Shown here in pieces: positions 12,102-24,300 of a stretch of 64,000 nucleotides of DNA; positions within the stretch are counted from its first letter, which is position 1, and each line of letters begins with the position of its first letter. This stretch comes from Opisthorchis felineus (Eukaryota > Platyhelminthes > Trematoda > Opisthorchiida > Opisthorchiidae): positions 391,686 to 455,685 of the forward strand of contig SJOL01006493.1 of NCBI GenBank assembly GCA_004794785.1, read 5' to 3'. Under the pieces are notes generated by a model. That model had not been told where the DNA came from, did not search any database, and saw only the letters and a list, made by a program, of their open reading frames with translations. Position numbers and translations under genes: made by a program.

Positions 12102-15100
12102 TAGGTGGTTTCAGTCTTCTTTAGTAAATGGTAACTAAGACGCCCGTCTAATGATGGACACCAGATGGATAAGTTTAAGTTGTTTGGCGACGCATGATGC
12201 ACACCTTTAGGGCCTTTTTACATGTCAGTTGGTTTTATTTGATTGAAAACCCGTATTTTTGTATGTTCTGTTTTAACAATGACCACGGACCCTGGTTGAT
12301 AATGACAGAACCCTCTTTCACAGCAAACGGATCAACGATGCTGTCTGCTCATATGGCAGAGAAGTTCAACCATTAGTTATTCCTGCACAATCAAACGAAT
12401 CAAAACTTGACCGCAAAGTTCTGTTTGGGAACGATACTGGTGATGTACCATTCACTACAATACGCCGTAGACGTCAATGCAAATGTTGGCGTAACTCGAC
12501 GGTCCACAACTTGAACGAATTTCAGGAGGACCCAAAAAATGTCCAATATTGGTAGTCCAAGTCTGCTGAGCTCCGCTGACTTGCAATCTCCTCTAGTTAA
12601 TTCGTTACAGCCCGCTTGGACAAGTTGAAATTAAAAACGGCCTGAAATCGACTCGACCCTTATTGGTGAGGCGATTGAACTGAATCACCAGAGAGGTCCA
12701 CTCAGCACGTATGGGCCATATGAACATGTTTCTCAACATTTGCTTCGTCAACCGCTTGAGAGAGACGACACCCTTTTTGACTGGGAGCAATAGACTGTCC
12801 AACCAATCTATATATACAAACCGGGAGGCTGTGTTGCTCGTTATCTGCCTACCTGGTGGCCACAGAAGAAAGGAACGGCCAACTTTCCGGAGCAAGCAGT
12901 GTGTAGTAGTGGTTTCACGCCCTTGCGAGTGAAACGGAAGCTGCTATTCCCCGTGTAAGTCAATTTCACTGGAGAATTACTCAATCCTTTGGATACCTAT
13001 GCGAGCTTCTTCTTCACGCGAGGTCTGAATACCTTGGTTACCGTGACGCTTGCACTGCCAGGGGATGTGAAGCCAGTAGTTTAGAAATATCTTTCTACTA
13101 AGAGTAATTGCAAAAAATACAGAGGCTTAGAATCTGCATGCATCAGTAGTACCCGAAGAAAAGGAAGAATAGGGAAGTATTGGCGATCGTAAACAAAAGA
13201 ATGTTAACCAGAGCCTCGTTCCCCCAGCCTGCGCGGAAGAAACACGCTGGGTTTTATTGCTGCATAACGTTGAGGAGGAAATGGATTTTGCAACAGAAAA
13301 ACCCACCCGGAACCACAAATCCAAAAAGACAGTTAACAAATATGAATGTAACTTACAGATAAAACTCACCTTTATCCTCCTAAGAAACCTAACCTAACAA
13401 CCTGTTAGTGCTATAATGTAACCCCACAAATTAATTATATGGGCGAGAAACAATGAGCACTAACAAAGACCGCTTTATTAGGTGAAATGGTTACAATAAA
13501 TATGGAAAGAGGGACTTATCGCATCGTAGGTACAAGTTGATAAATCCTGTTGCTGGTCCGGATGTAGGTTTCTTGTTTTTCGCCGTTGTAGCAGCTACAT
13601 GTATTTCCTGGTTAGCCGTGAACGGCGAGTTGTGCTAGTGTGTTGAGCCCGCCTGTGTTCTGACGCACGCGTGATATGTGTGTGTTTGGTTGGTCGCGAT
13701 CTATCCTTATATATGTCGTTGCAATGACTGGAACGTGAAAACAGCAGTTTAAAATCACACGGCGTCTTCTAAAAGTTCACGAAACTAGAGTTGATCTGTT
13801 GTTGACATGTCGTTCATCAAGGTCGTATTCATTTTCATGATGTCGTCTGGTGATGTACGTTGTGAAATGTGGAAAAAAACTAAGCACGAAGGAGACAGTG
13901 GACTCGGATGCACTAATCAGATTAGGCAACCGCTACAAACTCACTCTGAAATCCGGCTCCGTAAACCGCACGTATGGCAGGAGAGTTTTGGCTTGTCGGG
14001 CGAGCTGCCGATGCATCTGGCATTCAGCCACGCGTGACAATATCTACACTGTACCCAGATCACCGTCCACCTCTAACCAGCGCCCTTGGACGAATTGTGG
14101 ACACAGCGAACGTTAGGGGTTTTATGTGTGACACTACGGGCTCCTTCTTACGGTGCATTCTCACGGTGCTGTACTTCGCGGCGTTTCGTAATTTGTGGTT
14201 TCGCCATCTGGCACCCTTTAAGTCAAACCTCTCGTCTCGATTCAGTCAGTTTATACTCAGTGAACCGATCATCTGAATAAATCCGGTTCGTTTTTTTCAT
14301 TACCAGGGGTGACATTGGAGTATATCACACCCAGGCAATCAGACGGTATCCAATGCTCACTGAGGTGGGACCAGTATTTATGGTGGCATAGACCCCAATT
14401 TCAGTCACTTCCTCTCACTGCACCATTCGCTTTGACAGGGCAAACGAAACTTCTTTATCCAAGGAAGTCACTTCCCTAAGCTTGTTAATCTTGGCCGTGA
14501 AACATTGTGAAAAGTTAAAAGAACAAAAGTGGCGGCGGCATTGGGTATCATGGCCTTCGGGCTACTGAATTGTGAAATATGATTGTCTACCAAAATCATT
14601 CTAACAAAATTCATCGTTGGCACTACTCACACAAAATATTCAACACCCATATCATAAAGCACTACGACCAACACCATTGCAATTGGTAACTATCACATGC
14701 CACGGGTGGTAACCATTCCTGTTACGTTGAGTCAGCTTGCACGGCATCACTGTAGCACACAAACAAACCACACAGCCTTACCAAGGTGAACAACAAAATA
14801 TTCACGCTACCATCATCACAAACGGATGCTTCTATGGGTCCAAATTTGCCAGAGGCCTCTTGGATACCCTGCAGACAAATAGGATTTTCCAAGTGGCGCA
14901 GTTTTACGAGCAGAACCCGAACACCATCACCTGCCAGGTCGATAGTATAGTTTTTTCCAGGAGCAGTCAGAATCACCATGGCTGACTTACAACACCTCGA
15001 CAAACCAAAACCACCCGTTCCAGTTTTTTATTTAGGCGGCGGTTGCTGGCGTACAATTTTCAGTCAGACTTTTGTAGATCGCGTGGAAGCTGCATGGTAA

Positions 15101-18100
15101 GACTATCACAGACGTCAATCCCTGTGAACCACCTGCATGAAAGACAAGCAGCTGAAGTTGACATCTGAGTTTTTACGCGAACAGTTATCAACACACCGAT
15201 AATCACGCCTGTTAGCGTTCCAGGGTGAACGGACGTGTACACACTCACAGACCATGAACGCATAGCAGGCGCATTGCGCAAGCACTTCACCGGATATCTG
15301 TTTGTGTTCCGACGCCAATAAAATATTTCGAGGGTGTAACATGCGCCAGCTCACTGCTGGAATTCTCGCACTTTGGACTCAACTCCTCTAAGAAGACGAC
15401 ACTCACGGCTGGGGCAGTGTTCTAGAATCTGCCTCCTCAAATGGCCTACTTCCATCAAAACTCCCTGCGCACTTGCAGGAAATTAAACTACAGTGAAAAC
15501 TTCTTCTTCTTGCGATGGCTTCGGCGGAATGGGCGTCATCCTTGCCTTGTTTAGCGGATCACCAAACGCTCTCACGGGGACCTGGACAGCACGAGAAACG
15601 GGCGACGAGTGAGCAATTGTGTCTTCTCACTTGCCTTTATACGATCCTAATTTGGCCTTGAAATACTCGCAGCCCAGTCAAGACCACAAGTCGACGACTC
15701 TGGATATGGGGGCTTGTTGAAAAAAGTAAATTGATTTAAACGGACGAAAGTCGCGGGCAGTTCTGCAGCTATAATTATTTGTTTTACTTACTACATCCTA
15801 CAGTATACGCATCGACGTAAAGTATGCGGGAGGGTTGCTACAGTATCTGGAGTTTATCTCGTATCTTCTGCTTCAGAAGACGGGAGCCGGATCCTGTGTC
15901 TTCACGCTTCGGGAAGTGCAATTTCGAGGAACCTTCGTGATGGAAAAATTGTGATAAAACATACGGGGTTTGAGGAATGTAGGTCTTGCTGAATGTCAAC
16001 TACGCCCACAGTAATTTAATAAATGACCGGCAGTCGTTAGTATAGATGACCTGTGCTCGTAGGTCAAGTTTTCTGGTAAACTGCTTGACATGGCCCTGGA
16101 ATTATTTAGATACTGCTTACTGGTGGCAGAGCTCACCACCACGAGTGGCGAAGGGTAACATGCTTTCCGTAGCGGGTCCCGGTAAGTTGTTAGATAGTTC
16201 TGGGCTAGATATCTACACGGTGTGCTTGCAATTACAACGCAACCATCGAGCCTACTCTAAATCAAGGAGAAGCCTGCAACTCTAACTTGAGTTTTCTAAA
16301 AGGAGCTGCCTTTGCTTACACAATACAGCAACGAGAACCTAGCCAACAAACACGACTAGCGTAACGCTGCTGGTCCACAATACTACATCAGCTGGCTAGG
16401 TAAAACATACCTCAACCAAAGTAGGCAACTGAACGAACCTAGCTCAGCTACGCTACTAACGTGAGGCTAGGGATACACGATGCCTAACCAACTGGCGAGA
16501 CGTAGCCCACATCAATCATAGTGTACAGCTGAACGATCGACAGTAACAACATCTTTGAAGCATCAGAACAGTGCTATCTGCTGCAATCTGGTTAAGCATA
16601 TGTGGCCATATGGACCTTGCCCAGATTGCAGTACAGGCCGAAGGCATATCATCTTCCGCAATGAAACCGGGCCATCCGCCACCTACTCAACAGAGCAGGT
16701 CGACACTTCCGCCGGTAGTAGATGTCATGAATGGTAGGGACCCTGCCGAATTCATCGGCTGCAGACTGTCGCTTTTCACACGACGGCAATCCGTACTTCA
16801 GCTGGGCCCTGAAGGTTTCCAATTCATCTTTGGTTAGCTGTCGGTTTACAGAAAATCCATATTACAAAAACCTGGTCACCTTATGATTATATTCAAGATG
16901 ACCCAAGGCGACTGACAGATGGTTTCCATGTCTCCCTAAACAAAATCGTAGTTAAAAACCGGTGCTTCGTGGACCGTTTATCATTAACAAATGCAATCAA
17001 CTTAATATCTTCATTGGAATCCTCGACGTTCTGTTGGTTTTAGTAGTCTCCTACTGCATTTGTAGTGCAACCGCCCGTTTGGTTTGAAAATATGTTGAGT
17101 AAAATGCAGCATTTTAGCGAACAACTTTTGTTCGACAGACGGCGGCTTCGGAGAAAATTGCGCATACCTAATAATGATAGGCCTTGTTCATACTGAGTAA
17201 ACTTTAGACTTGAAGCAGCGCCAAAAGATATGGGCAAAGATTGATCTAAACAAAGTTCAATAAAAATTAAGCATGATTTAGCCCTTTTTCTGATTGGGTG
17301 TGTGCATGAGGCTGTTAAATTTTAAGGTAACATCGCTTCTTCTACCTACTGCGGTTTGGGAGAAATTGCGCACACTAGCTAAGGTTTGACGGTTTTAGAT
17401 GGCTGCACTCAATTTTCTCGGACTTATACCAAGCAATCAGAGTTGGTGGCAACGGTGCCACATTTTAGACTTCGACTGCTATGATCTCTACTAAGGGTTG
17501 CGTGGTTAAGGTAAGTCCGGAGTTCAACAGATTTGCTCCGATGAATCATTGAGACAATCTGGTGAGAAAGAACCTTTGAAAGTGTTTGTTCTGAGTAAAT
17601 TCAAGTGGGATGTCCGTCGGCCGGACTGAGACGGTCGCGAGGGACCCTGGCTGCCTTCCGGTATGGTGTGTAGCTAGAGCACAAGCAATGGCTCCCCTTG
17701 TTTTTATTGGGCTAATCTGACGTCACAAGCAATTACTTACAGCAAAACTGGCCACCACATCTCAAACCTAGCTAATCTGCGCCAGACGTATATCTATCAA
17801 CTTTTGAAAACTTACAGAAAAAGGTGTCGAGTCAGAAAGCTGTTACTCGAAATAACGCTTAGCCATTTCCACCTAGATAATGGACAGCATTGGGGTTACA
17901 GTCGCCTTTAGTTCGAGGTTACGGAATCGGAAAACTTGGCTAGTAAGTCCGCCGGTCATCAAGCCGTGAGGGGATCGAGATGTCTTGGAAGAGTGCTCCA
18001 ATTTACGAAGACAACGCATTCCAGCGTTTTTAAAGACTTGAAATTATTGGCAATTGGCTGAAACCGCAAATTTTGTGAGCACCCTCCGACGGATCCCGTG

Positions 18101-21100
18101 ATCAGTGCACCTGTTTGGATCCCATTTGTACCTAAATCAGGGTCTGCGACGTTAATTTCAACGGTATTGCTCCGTGAGCTTCGTAAACAAACGAATCCAC
18201 GTTAACGACGGACAACAGCCGTACGACCACAACAGTGCGATGGTAACGAGTCGAAAGGAAATTGTGGGATTCAGATGAAAATTCTATCTCTTAGTGAAAG
18301 CAAGCAAGAAAAATATGTTGACAACTCACAAAGGCAACACAATGGAAACTTCGTTGCACTGCGTTGTGGTACGACGTCACCAGCTCCTTTTGCGAGGCCT
18401 ATCCAAAACGATTCAGCACACACTGCCAGGTTCTGCCCCACCTACTTGTCCTGTTATGTGCCGAAAATAGGACAGTTACGCTAATGCAAACTTGGAGGCG
18501 ATAAGGCATGAATTTTTGAATATACTTCATGGACGTATATGGGCTTAGTTAATGCCAGGACGCTCACTTAAACAAGCGAGCGATTAAGGTTCTCAACTGA
18601 GGCGTTTAGCACAAAGGCTTGACTGTGTGGTTGCAGTTATTGAATTGAGGCTGGGGGAGTGCCCTGGTTTTTTCAGGAACAAGGGGCCATACATTATCCA
18701 GCTCAAACAGCGAAATTCTGAGAAAATGCTTACCAAAACTCCAACCCGATGTGATGGATTCCGTGGATGTACAGCCCAATGGATTACTGAACTTCACTGA
18801 ACGTCTACCGCCGATGGCAACATAAAGCAAAAATACTAAGACTAAAATAACTTCGAAGGGACACCAGTTCTACGATCTATATCTTGAACATGAGGTGAAA
18901 GATGTTTTCGTAACGTCGGGGTTTGTGACATGAAGATGTAAACAGCAACGAAATACTTGAGCTGAAATTCACTAACTTATATATAGCAATAATGGTCTCC
19001 GGCTACAATGTATTCTGTGAGAGTTTAGGTCCTATCTTGCAACAAAAAACACCAGCCGGAGTGCTCTTAATCGTGCTGTGCCTGAGACGAATCATCAAGG
19101 AACCAGTTTTAGCTTCCGCATAGCTTAGCTTGCCGCATAGCTGAACAATAGCCCATTTTCCGCCTCCAGCGTCAGGCCGAAAGCAAATATCCGGGTGCGC
19201 CATTACCTAATACAATACTTTCTTCACGAAATCAATAGGTTTCGCTTTTTGGTTTTTCTATATCTTTTGCCCTGCAAGCAGCAGGGTTAATAAGCCATTC
19301 CGGTGTAAGTAGTTAATTAATTTACTGGGGCTTTTCCACGTGTTTTATCCTATCCGATGTGCGCTGAAAATGCCGTTCTTATTTCATGTACCTACACCAC
19401 ACAAAGGAAAGTGTCCTTTCGAGTTGTACATGATACTTGAGCACCGTGTACCATGTCCAATCCTCCCTTTTCCACGCGTCTGGCTATGGTGTGCATTGTC
19501 CAGTAGGATTCATGTTAGCCCTGATAGCCCGGGCCATAAAGTGAACTAGCCTCTCCCGGAAAGTCACCTATGCTTAGAGTAGTTATGGTTGCATCAGCCA
19601 ATCGGGGCAAGCATGAAAAACTTGCTCAAGCGGAACAACTGAGTAGGGTTTGGTCTGTATGGTATACAACACAAAGCTGCAGGCCTGATCTGTGGTGGAA
19701 CCGACCACCATGGGGCTGAGGATGGTGAGTAGCAAACCTCTAATTTGGCTCCCAATAGATTAGTGTGGCTCCTGAGAACACTACGAAGAAAACTGTCAGA
19801 ATACCTTTCACTCCTACCGAATTATTAGGCAAGTCATTTCGCTGCTAAAGGCTGCGGAAACCTATGAAGCCTACATCGCCACATATGTTTGGATGCTGCT
19901 GGTGACCAGAGCATCAGAAAGTGAACGTGAAGCCCCTGCTTAAGCAGCTTGCCCACAGGTAGGTAACTGTCGATCGTGAATAAAACGATCAGGCCACCGG
20001 TGACTTCTTTCAACAACGTACTCACCAAAATGGCTTCCGTCTCCTGGAGGACATGGTTCAATCTACTCGTAATTTCCTGTCTCCTAATGTATTGATAGCT
20101 GTTGAAGTGGTAAGCTTTTGTCACAGTTTTATAATGCCGGCGCCGTTCTTGTTCGCCTGATCACAAACACGGGCCGGGTCTCCAGATCGTTAACACCTAA
20201 CTCGAGGCACGGTAAGCCTCGAGAACCGTCGAGGATGATTTTGTCTGGGCTTCCGCGTGTCATCATTCTGATGCCGGTACCTCATTGGGTACGTCGTAGG
20301 TATTTGTGACGTAGGCATGGAAACTACCTTTCTCTCCAAACATGTTGAAACTTCATGTCTTCTTTTTGAGACGGCCGCTGCTCCCGAAAAAGTGCTTCAG
20401 CATCTTCGGACCTAAGCTGTCGGTTATTTATCCAACTGTTTCCATGTAATGCTATATTTCATCTATGAGTTAACCATTCGCGTCCCTATTTGACTTTTCA
20501 AAGCGGCTAATAGGGCTCCTCGCTCCGAGCAGTTCATTGTCGTGTATTTTATGGCACAGCTTCCCGCACATATCCGAAACATCGCGGTAGGGACAACATG
20601 GTGATGGGCGCGCTTCCACCAGTATCGCCAAACCTGCAGAACAAACTTGGTCTCTGCCTCATGACCGCGGTACAGACAAGGAACTTAGGTTTCTAACCGC
20701 CAGTCCAAACTGATGGGTCCGTTTAGTTAGCCAACCATTGCTAGATTTCACGGGCGTCCTCGTCTGTATCCACGCCCTACAGTATACACCGCTTCAGGCA
20801 GAAAGTATTCGACGGTATATACTAACCACCTGGGGGCTAAAGCTGTTTGCAGCACGCGAACTAATTTGCTTCCCGGAGCATTGCACCATCCGGCTTTGCC
20901 CTATTAGACTTCGCACTGTACGCAATAGTCGCGAGGGTCTTTAATCAGGGACTCGTGAAGCCTTTGGATTTGTGTAATACAGTGCCTGACATTCTGACTG
21001 ATTTATACTTTAGTATTAGTGATTTACAACCTTGTTTACCGGGCTTAGACTCACGGGATTACTTTCTGTTTCTCATTCACAGAAACTGTCGTGAATCTTT

Positions 21101-21150
21101 AGCTTCAGAGAATCACTTTACCCTGGCGCCCCTCTAGCGTTCATACTACA
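12102..21150. other. 9-kb stretch with no recognised gene
   Basis: Only short open frames. Overlapping frames at 13807-14280 are the densest but match no family I know. No tRNA, rRNA or intact transposon signature was recognised. Probably intergenic sequence upstream of MPI with very old repeats. Confidence 0.5.
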
Positions 21151-21187
21151 ATTTGGACCAATCAGGCACGAGGCTTCGTCTTGGTTC

Positions 21188-21208
21188 ATGGTTGAGCGAC
21201 TTCCGTAA
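21188..21208 (+). promoter_or_regulatory. Upstream ORF overlapping the MPI start (TAATG)
   Basis: ATG at 21188, five further codons, then TAA at 21206-21208. The final A of the stop is the A of the MPI ATG. If the transcript includes this leader, translation would have to leak past or reinitiate. If transcription or trans-splicing begins between the two ATGs it is irrelevant. Confidence 0.5.
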
Positions 21209-21336
21209 TGCTATCACTCTCTTGCGCTGTCCAGACCTATGACTGGGGTAAGATCGGGGAAGAAAGCGAAGTTATGCAGCTGGCTGCTTCTGGCTGTCAT
21301 ATAGTAGAAATAGACCCATCATCTCCTTTTGCCGAG
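21208..21336 (+). CDS. MPI: MPI exon 1
   Basis: Forty-three codons from ATG to a strong GTAAGT donor, phase 0. The residues read [17 protein letters not shown], the canonical PMI N-terminus (an aromatic-WGK motif after a Cys-Ala-Val-Gln stretch), so this ATG is probably the true start. A CCAAT-like box (ACCAATCAGG, about 21156-21165) lies roughly 45 bp upstream. A six-codon upstream ORF begins at 21188 and its TAA overlaps this ATG (TAATG). Confidence 0.93.
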
Positions 21337-24300
21337 GTAAGTTAGTGTTGTTTATTCACGTACTCCATTATTTCAGTTGTGGATGGGAACACATCTTTCC
21401 GGTCCATCTGTTCTAAGAGAAGAACGGGAGACGTATCTCTCCAAGTATATTTCCGAATACCCCGAGTGTCTTGGATCCGCATCCAGGGAGGTGTTTGGAA
21501 TGTCTCTACCGTTTCTATTCAAAGTCTTGTCCATTCGGAAAGCGTTATCTATTCAGGCACACCCAACAAAGGTATGTGGTATCGAAACAGACGAGCGTTT
21601 GGGAACGTTCCCAACAGACCGCGAAATGTTTTTCACGATAACTGTACTACCGTCATTATCCGTTGACAAAGGTGCGGAGATGGGATTTTATAGGTGTTGA
21701 TACCCGAAAAATGGGCTACTAGCTCTCTCTCTCTCAAGATTAGAACGCGTGGTAACCAGGCCGCAGTTTACAGTTATGCCTCCACGATGCGTTTGTATGA
21801 AGTCCGTGATACGGTTCAAGCCTGCGCTTCAAGAAAGGTGTCCAACCCCTCCACATGCTGCTTTGCACGGTTGCACGGATTTTCGATGGATCAAGTGGGG
21901 TGCGTCCCTTCCTGACACATTCACGGATTGATACACAGGATCGAGGCTTCTGCCCAAGTTTCCCGGGTCGGTTTTGTCTTTCAGCGGCTGTCGTACACCA
22001 TGCACTAATTCACACGGCGGAGAACCGTATAGGTCCACATTGCTTGGAAATTGGCCTGGTTGCATCAGAGGCGGTTCATGCAGCGGGGTTGTCGGTTGGT
22101 GAAGGCTGTCTTATGGAACACAAGAATGAATGAACGGCAGGGATAGATTGATTTTTCCCTTCATTTATTTTCCACGTTTCTGTATTCCATCTCTTTTCCT
22201 CCCAATTTATAGCCCAAGCCATAGTAACGTTGGCCGTTACTTTGGCTATCTCCTGCATTAGGATGCGATGGCCTTCCGGTCGTCTCGAATCACAGCTGCC
22301 CAGGCGAGGCGGTTAGCGGCAACATTCTCACAGATATTCTCCATGTTGCCTAAAGTGGTGCGCACCGTATAAAGTCCGTAGACTCAAGCATTCAGCCCGG
22401 ACTCAACGGAGCCCATTCAGACTTTCAGCCTACCACCATCATCATCATGGACAGTATTACAGTGTTCAACATTGATGCTTCGCTGCCGTACAACCATGAT
22501 TTATTTGAAAGCCTCATTGTGAAGAAAAGAATAAAGGTGGACAAGGAAGGGACTTAGTGCTACCTTACTACAATCATTCCGAGGTGCATACACCTCCAGA
22601 CACTCATTCAGGCAATCTGGATAGAAACTGACAACAAGAACGCCACTGACATCGGTTGGTAGCAGTGTCTCCAACCAGGCGCAGTGGGGATCACGCGGTC
22701 CCCATCCTGGAAGGCGAGTAGCACCGACGGCACCCAAACGTTTCGTAATCTCCATCATACCCTTCTGCCACCTCTCTGCTTCCGCCACTCTGAGTTGGGC
22801 ATGGAAAACAGCACTCTCTTCGGCAAACAATGGTTCGGCATACGCAACACATGTCCCAACCGACGCAGCTCTGATGCTGGACGCATTCTTCAATGGAAGG
22901 TTCTGTTTCACAACCGAAAACTCGCTTTCTAATTACCTCGTTACGGATTATCGGACACCAACCTACACGAGCTATAGTCCTGAGACGATTGTCGAACACC
23001 TGAAGACGTCTCAGTTCCGCTGATCGAACAGGCCAAGTCTCACAGCCATACAACAAAACAGCCCGCACTGTAGTCCCTTGAGATTCAGGGACATACCGCT
23101 TTGACGACACAGGTGTCTCAAATTAGCAAACGCGACCCGTGCCTTGCAGATTCGTGCATCGACCTCATCTGTCACTACAATCACAACTAATACAACTTCC
23201 AAGATACGCAAAACGTTCCACGACTTCCAGTACCTCTCCCTGGATTGTAAGTGGCGTGTTCAGTGACTGCATGTCCACGCGCATGACCTTACACACTTTG
23301 TGCGTGCAAAGTGCATACCAAAGGACGGGATGACTTTGGTTAGTTCATCCAAAAAGACCTCCACTTTCTCCTTCTCTTCGAAGCTAAGAGCGACGTCGTC
23401 TGCATATTCCAGATCGACAAGGTTTTCGTCATAGGCTACTTGAACACTGGGGTTTTAGAGACCTTCCAGCGTTCGTCTCATTATATCATCGATCACGAAG
23501 TTAAAAAGGAATAGAGGGAGTGGGCACCCCTGACCGACACCGCTTTGTGTACGGAAGCTTTTGGAGAGCTCGCCGTAAACTCTCACACGTCCGGAAGTCT
23601 GAGAATATAAAGAACGTATTATGTTCATCAACTTCCGGGGCATTCATCATCATCATCATCATCGACAGCGTGACATCAGTGTTCAACACCGATGCTTCAC
23701 TGCCGTACAACCATGATTTATTTGAAAGCGTTATTGTGAAGAAAAGAATAAAGGTGGACAAGGAAGGGACTTAGTGCTACCTTACTACAATCATTCCGAG
23801 GTGCATACACCTCCAGACACTCATTCAGGCAATCTGGATAGAAACTGACAACAAGAACGCCACTGACATCGGTTGGTAGCAGTGTCTCCAACCAGGCGCA
23901 GTGGGGATCACGCGGTCCCCATCCTGGAAGGCGAGTAGCACCGACGGCACCCAAACGTTTCGTAATCTCCATCATACCCTTCTGCCACCTCTCTGCTTCC
24001 GCCACTCTGAGTTGGGCATGGAAAACAGCACTCTCTTCGGCAAACAATGGTTCGGCATACGCAACACATGTCCCAACCGACGCAGCTCTGATGCTGGACG
24101 CATTCTTCAATGGAAGGTTCTGTTTCACAACCGAAAACTCGCTTTCTAATTACCTCGTTACGGATTATCGGACACCAACCTACACGAGCTATAGTCCTGA
24201 GACGATTGTCGAACACCTGAAGACGTCTCAGTTCCGCTGATCGAACAGGCCAAGTCTCACAGCCATACAACAAAACAGCCCGCACTGTAGTCCCTTGAGA

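Noticed and set aside
13807..14280. Three overlapping open frames of 64-100 codons as a possible gene
   Set aside because: No frame shows a recognisable family and no consistent splice structure was found; frames overlap each other as chance ORFs do.
23641..23664. CAT-repeat array as a CRISPR or functional microsatellite
   Set aside because: It is the trinucleotide 3' tail of a LINE copy; there are no spacers.
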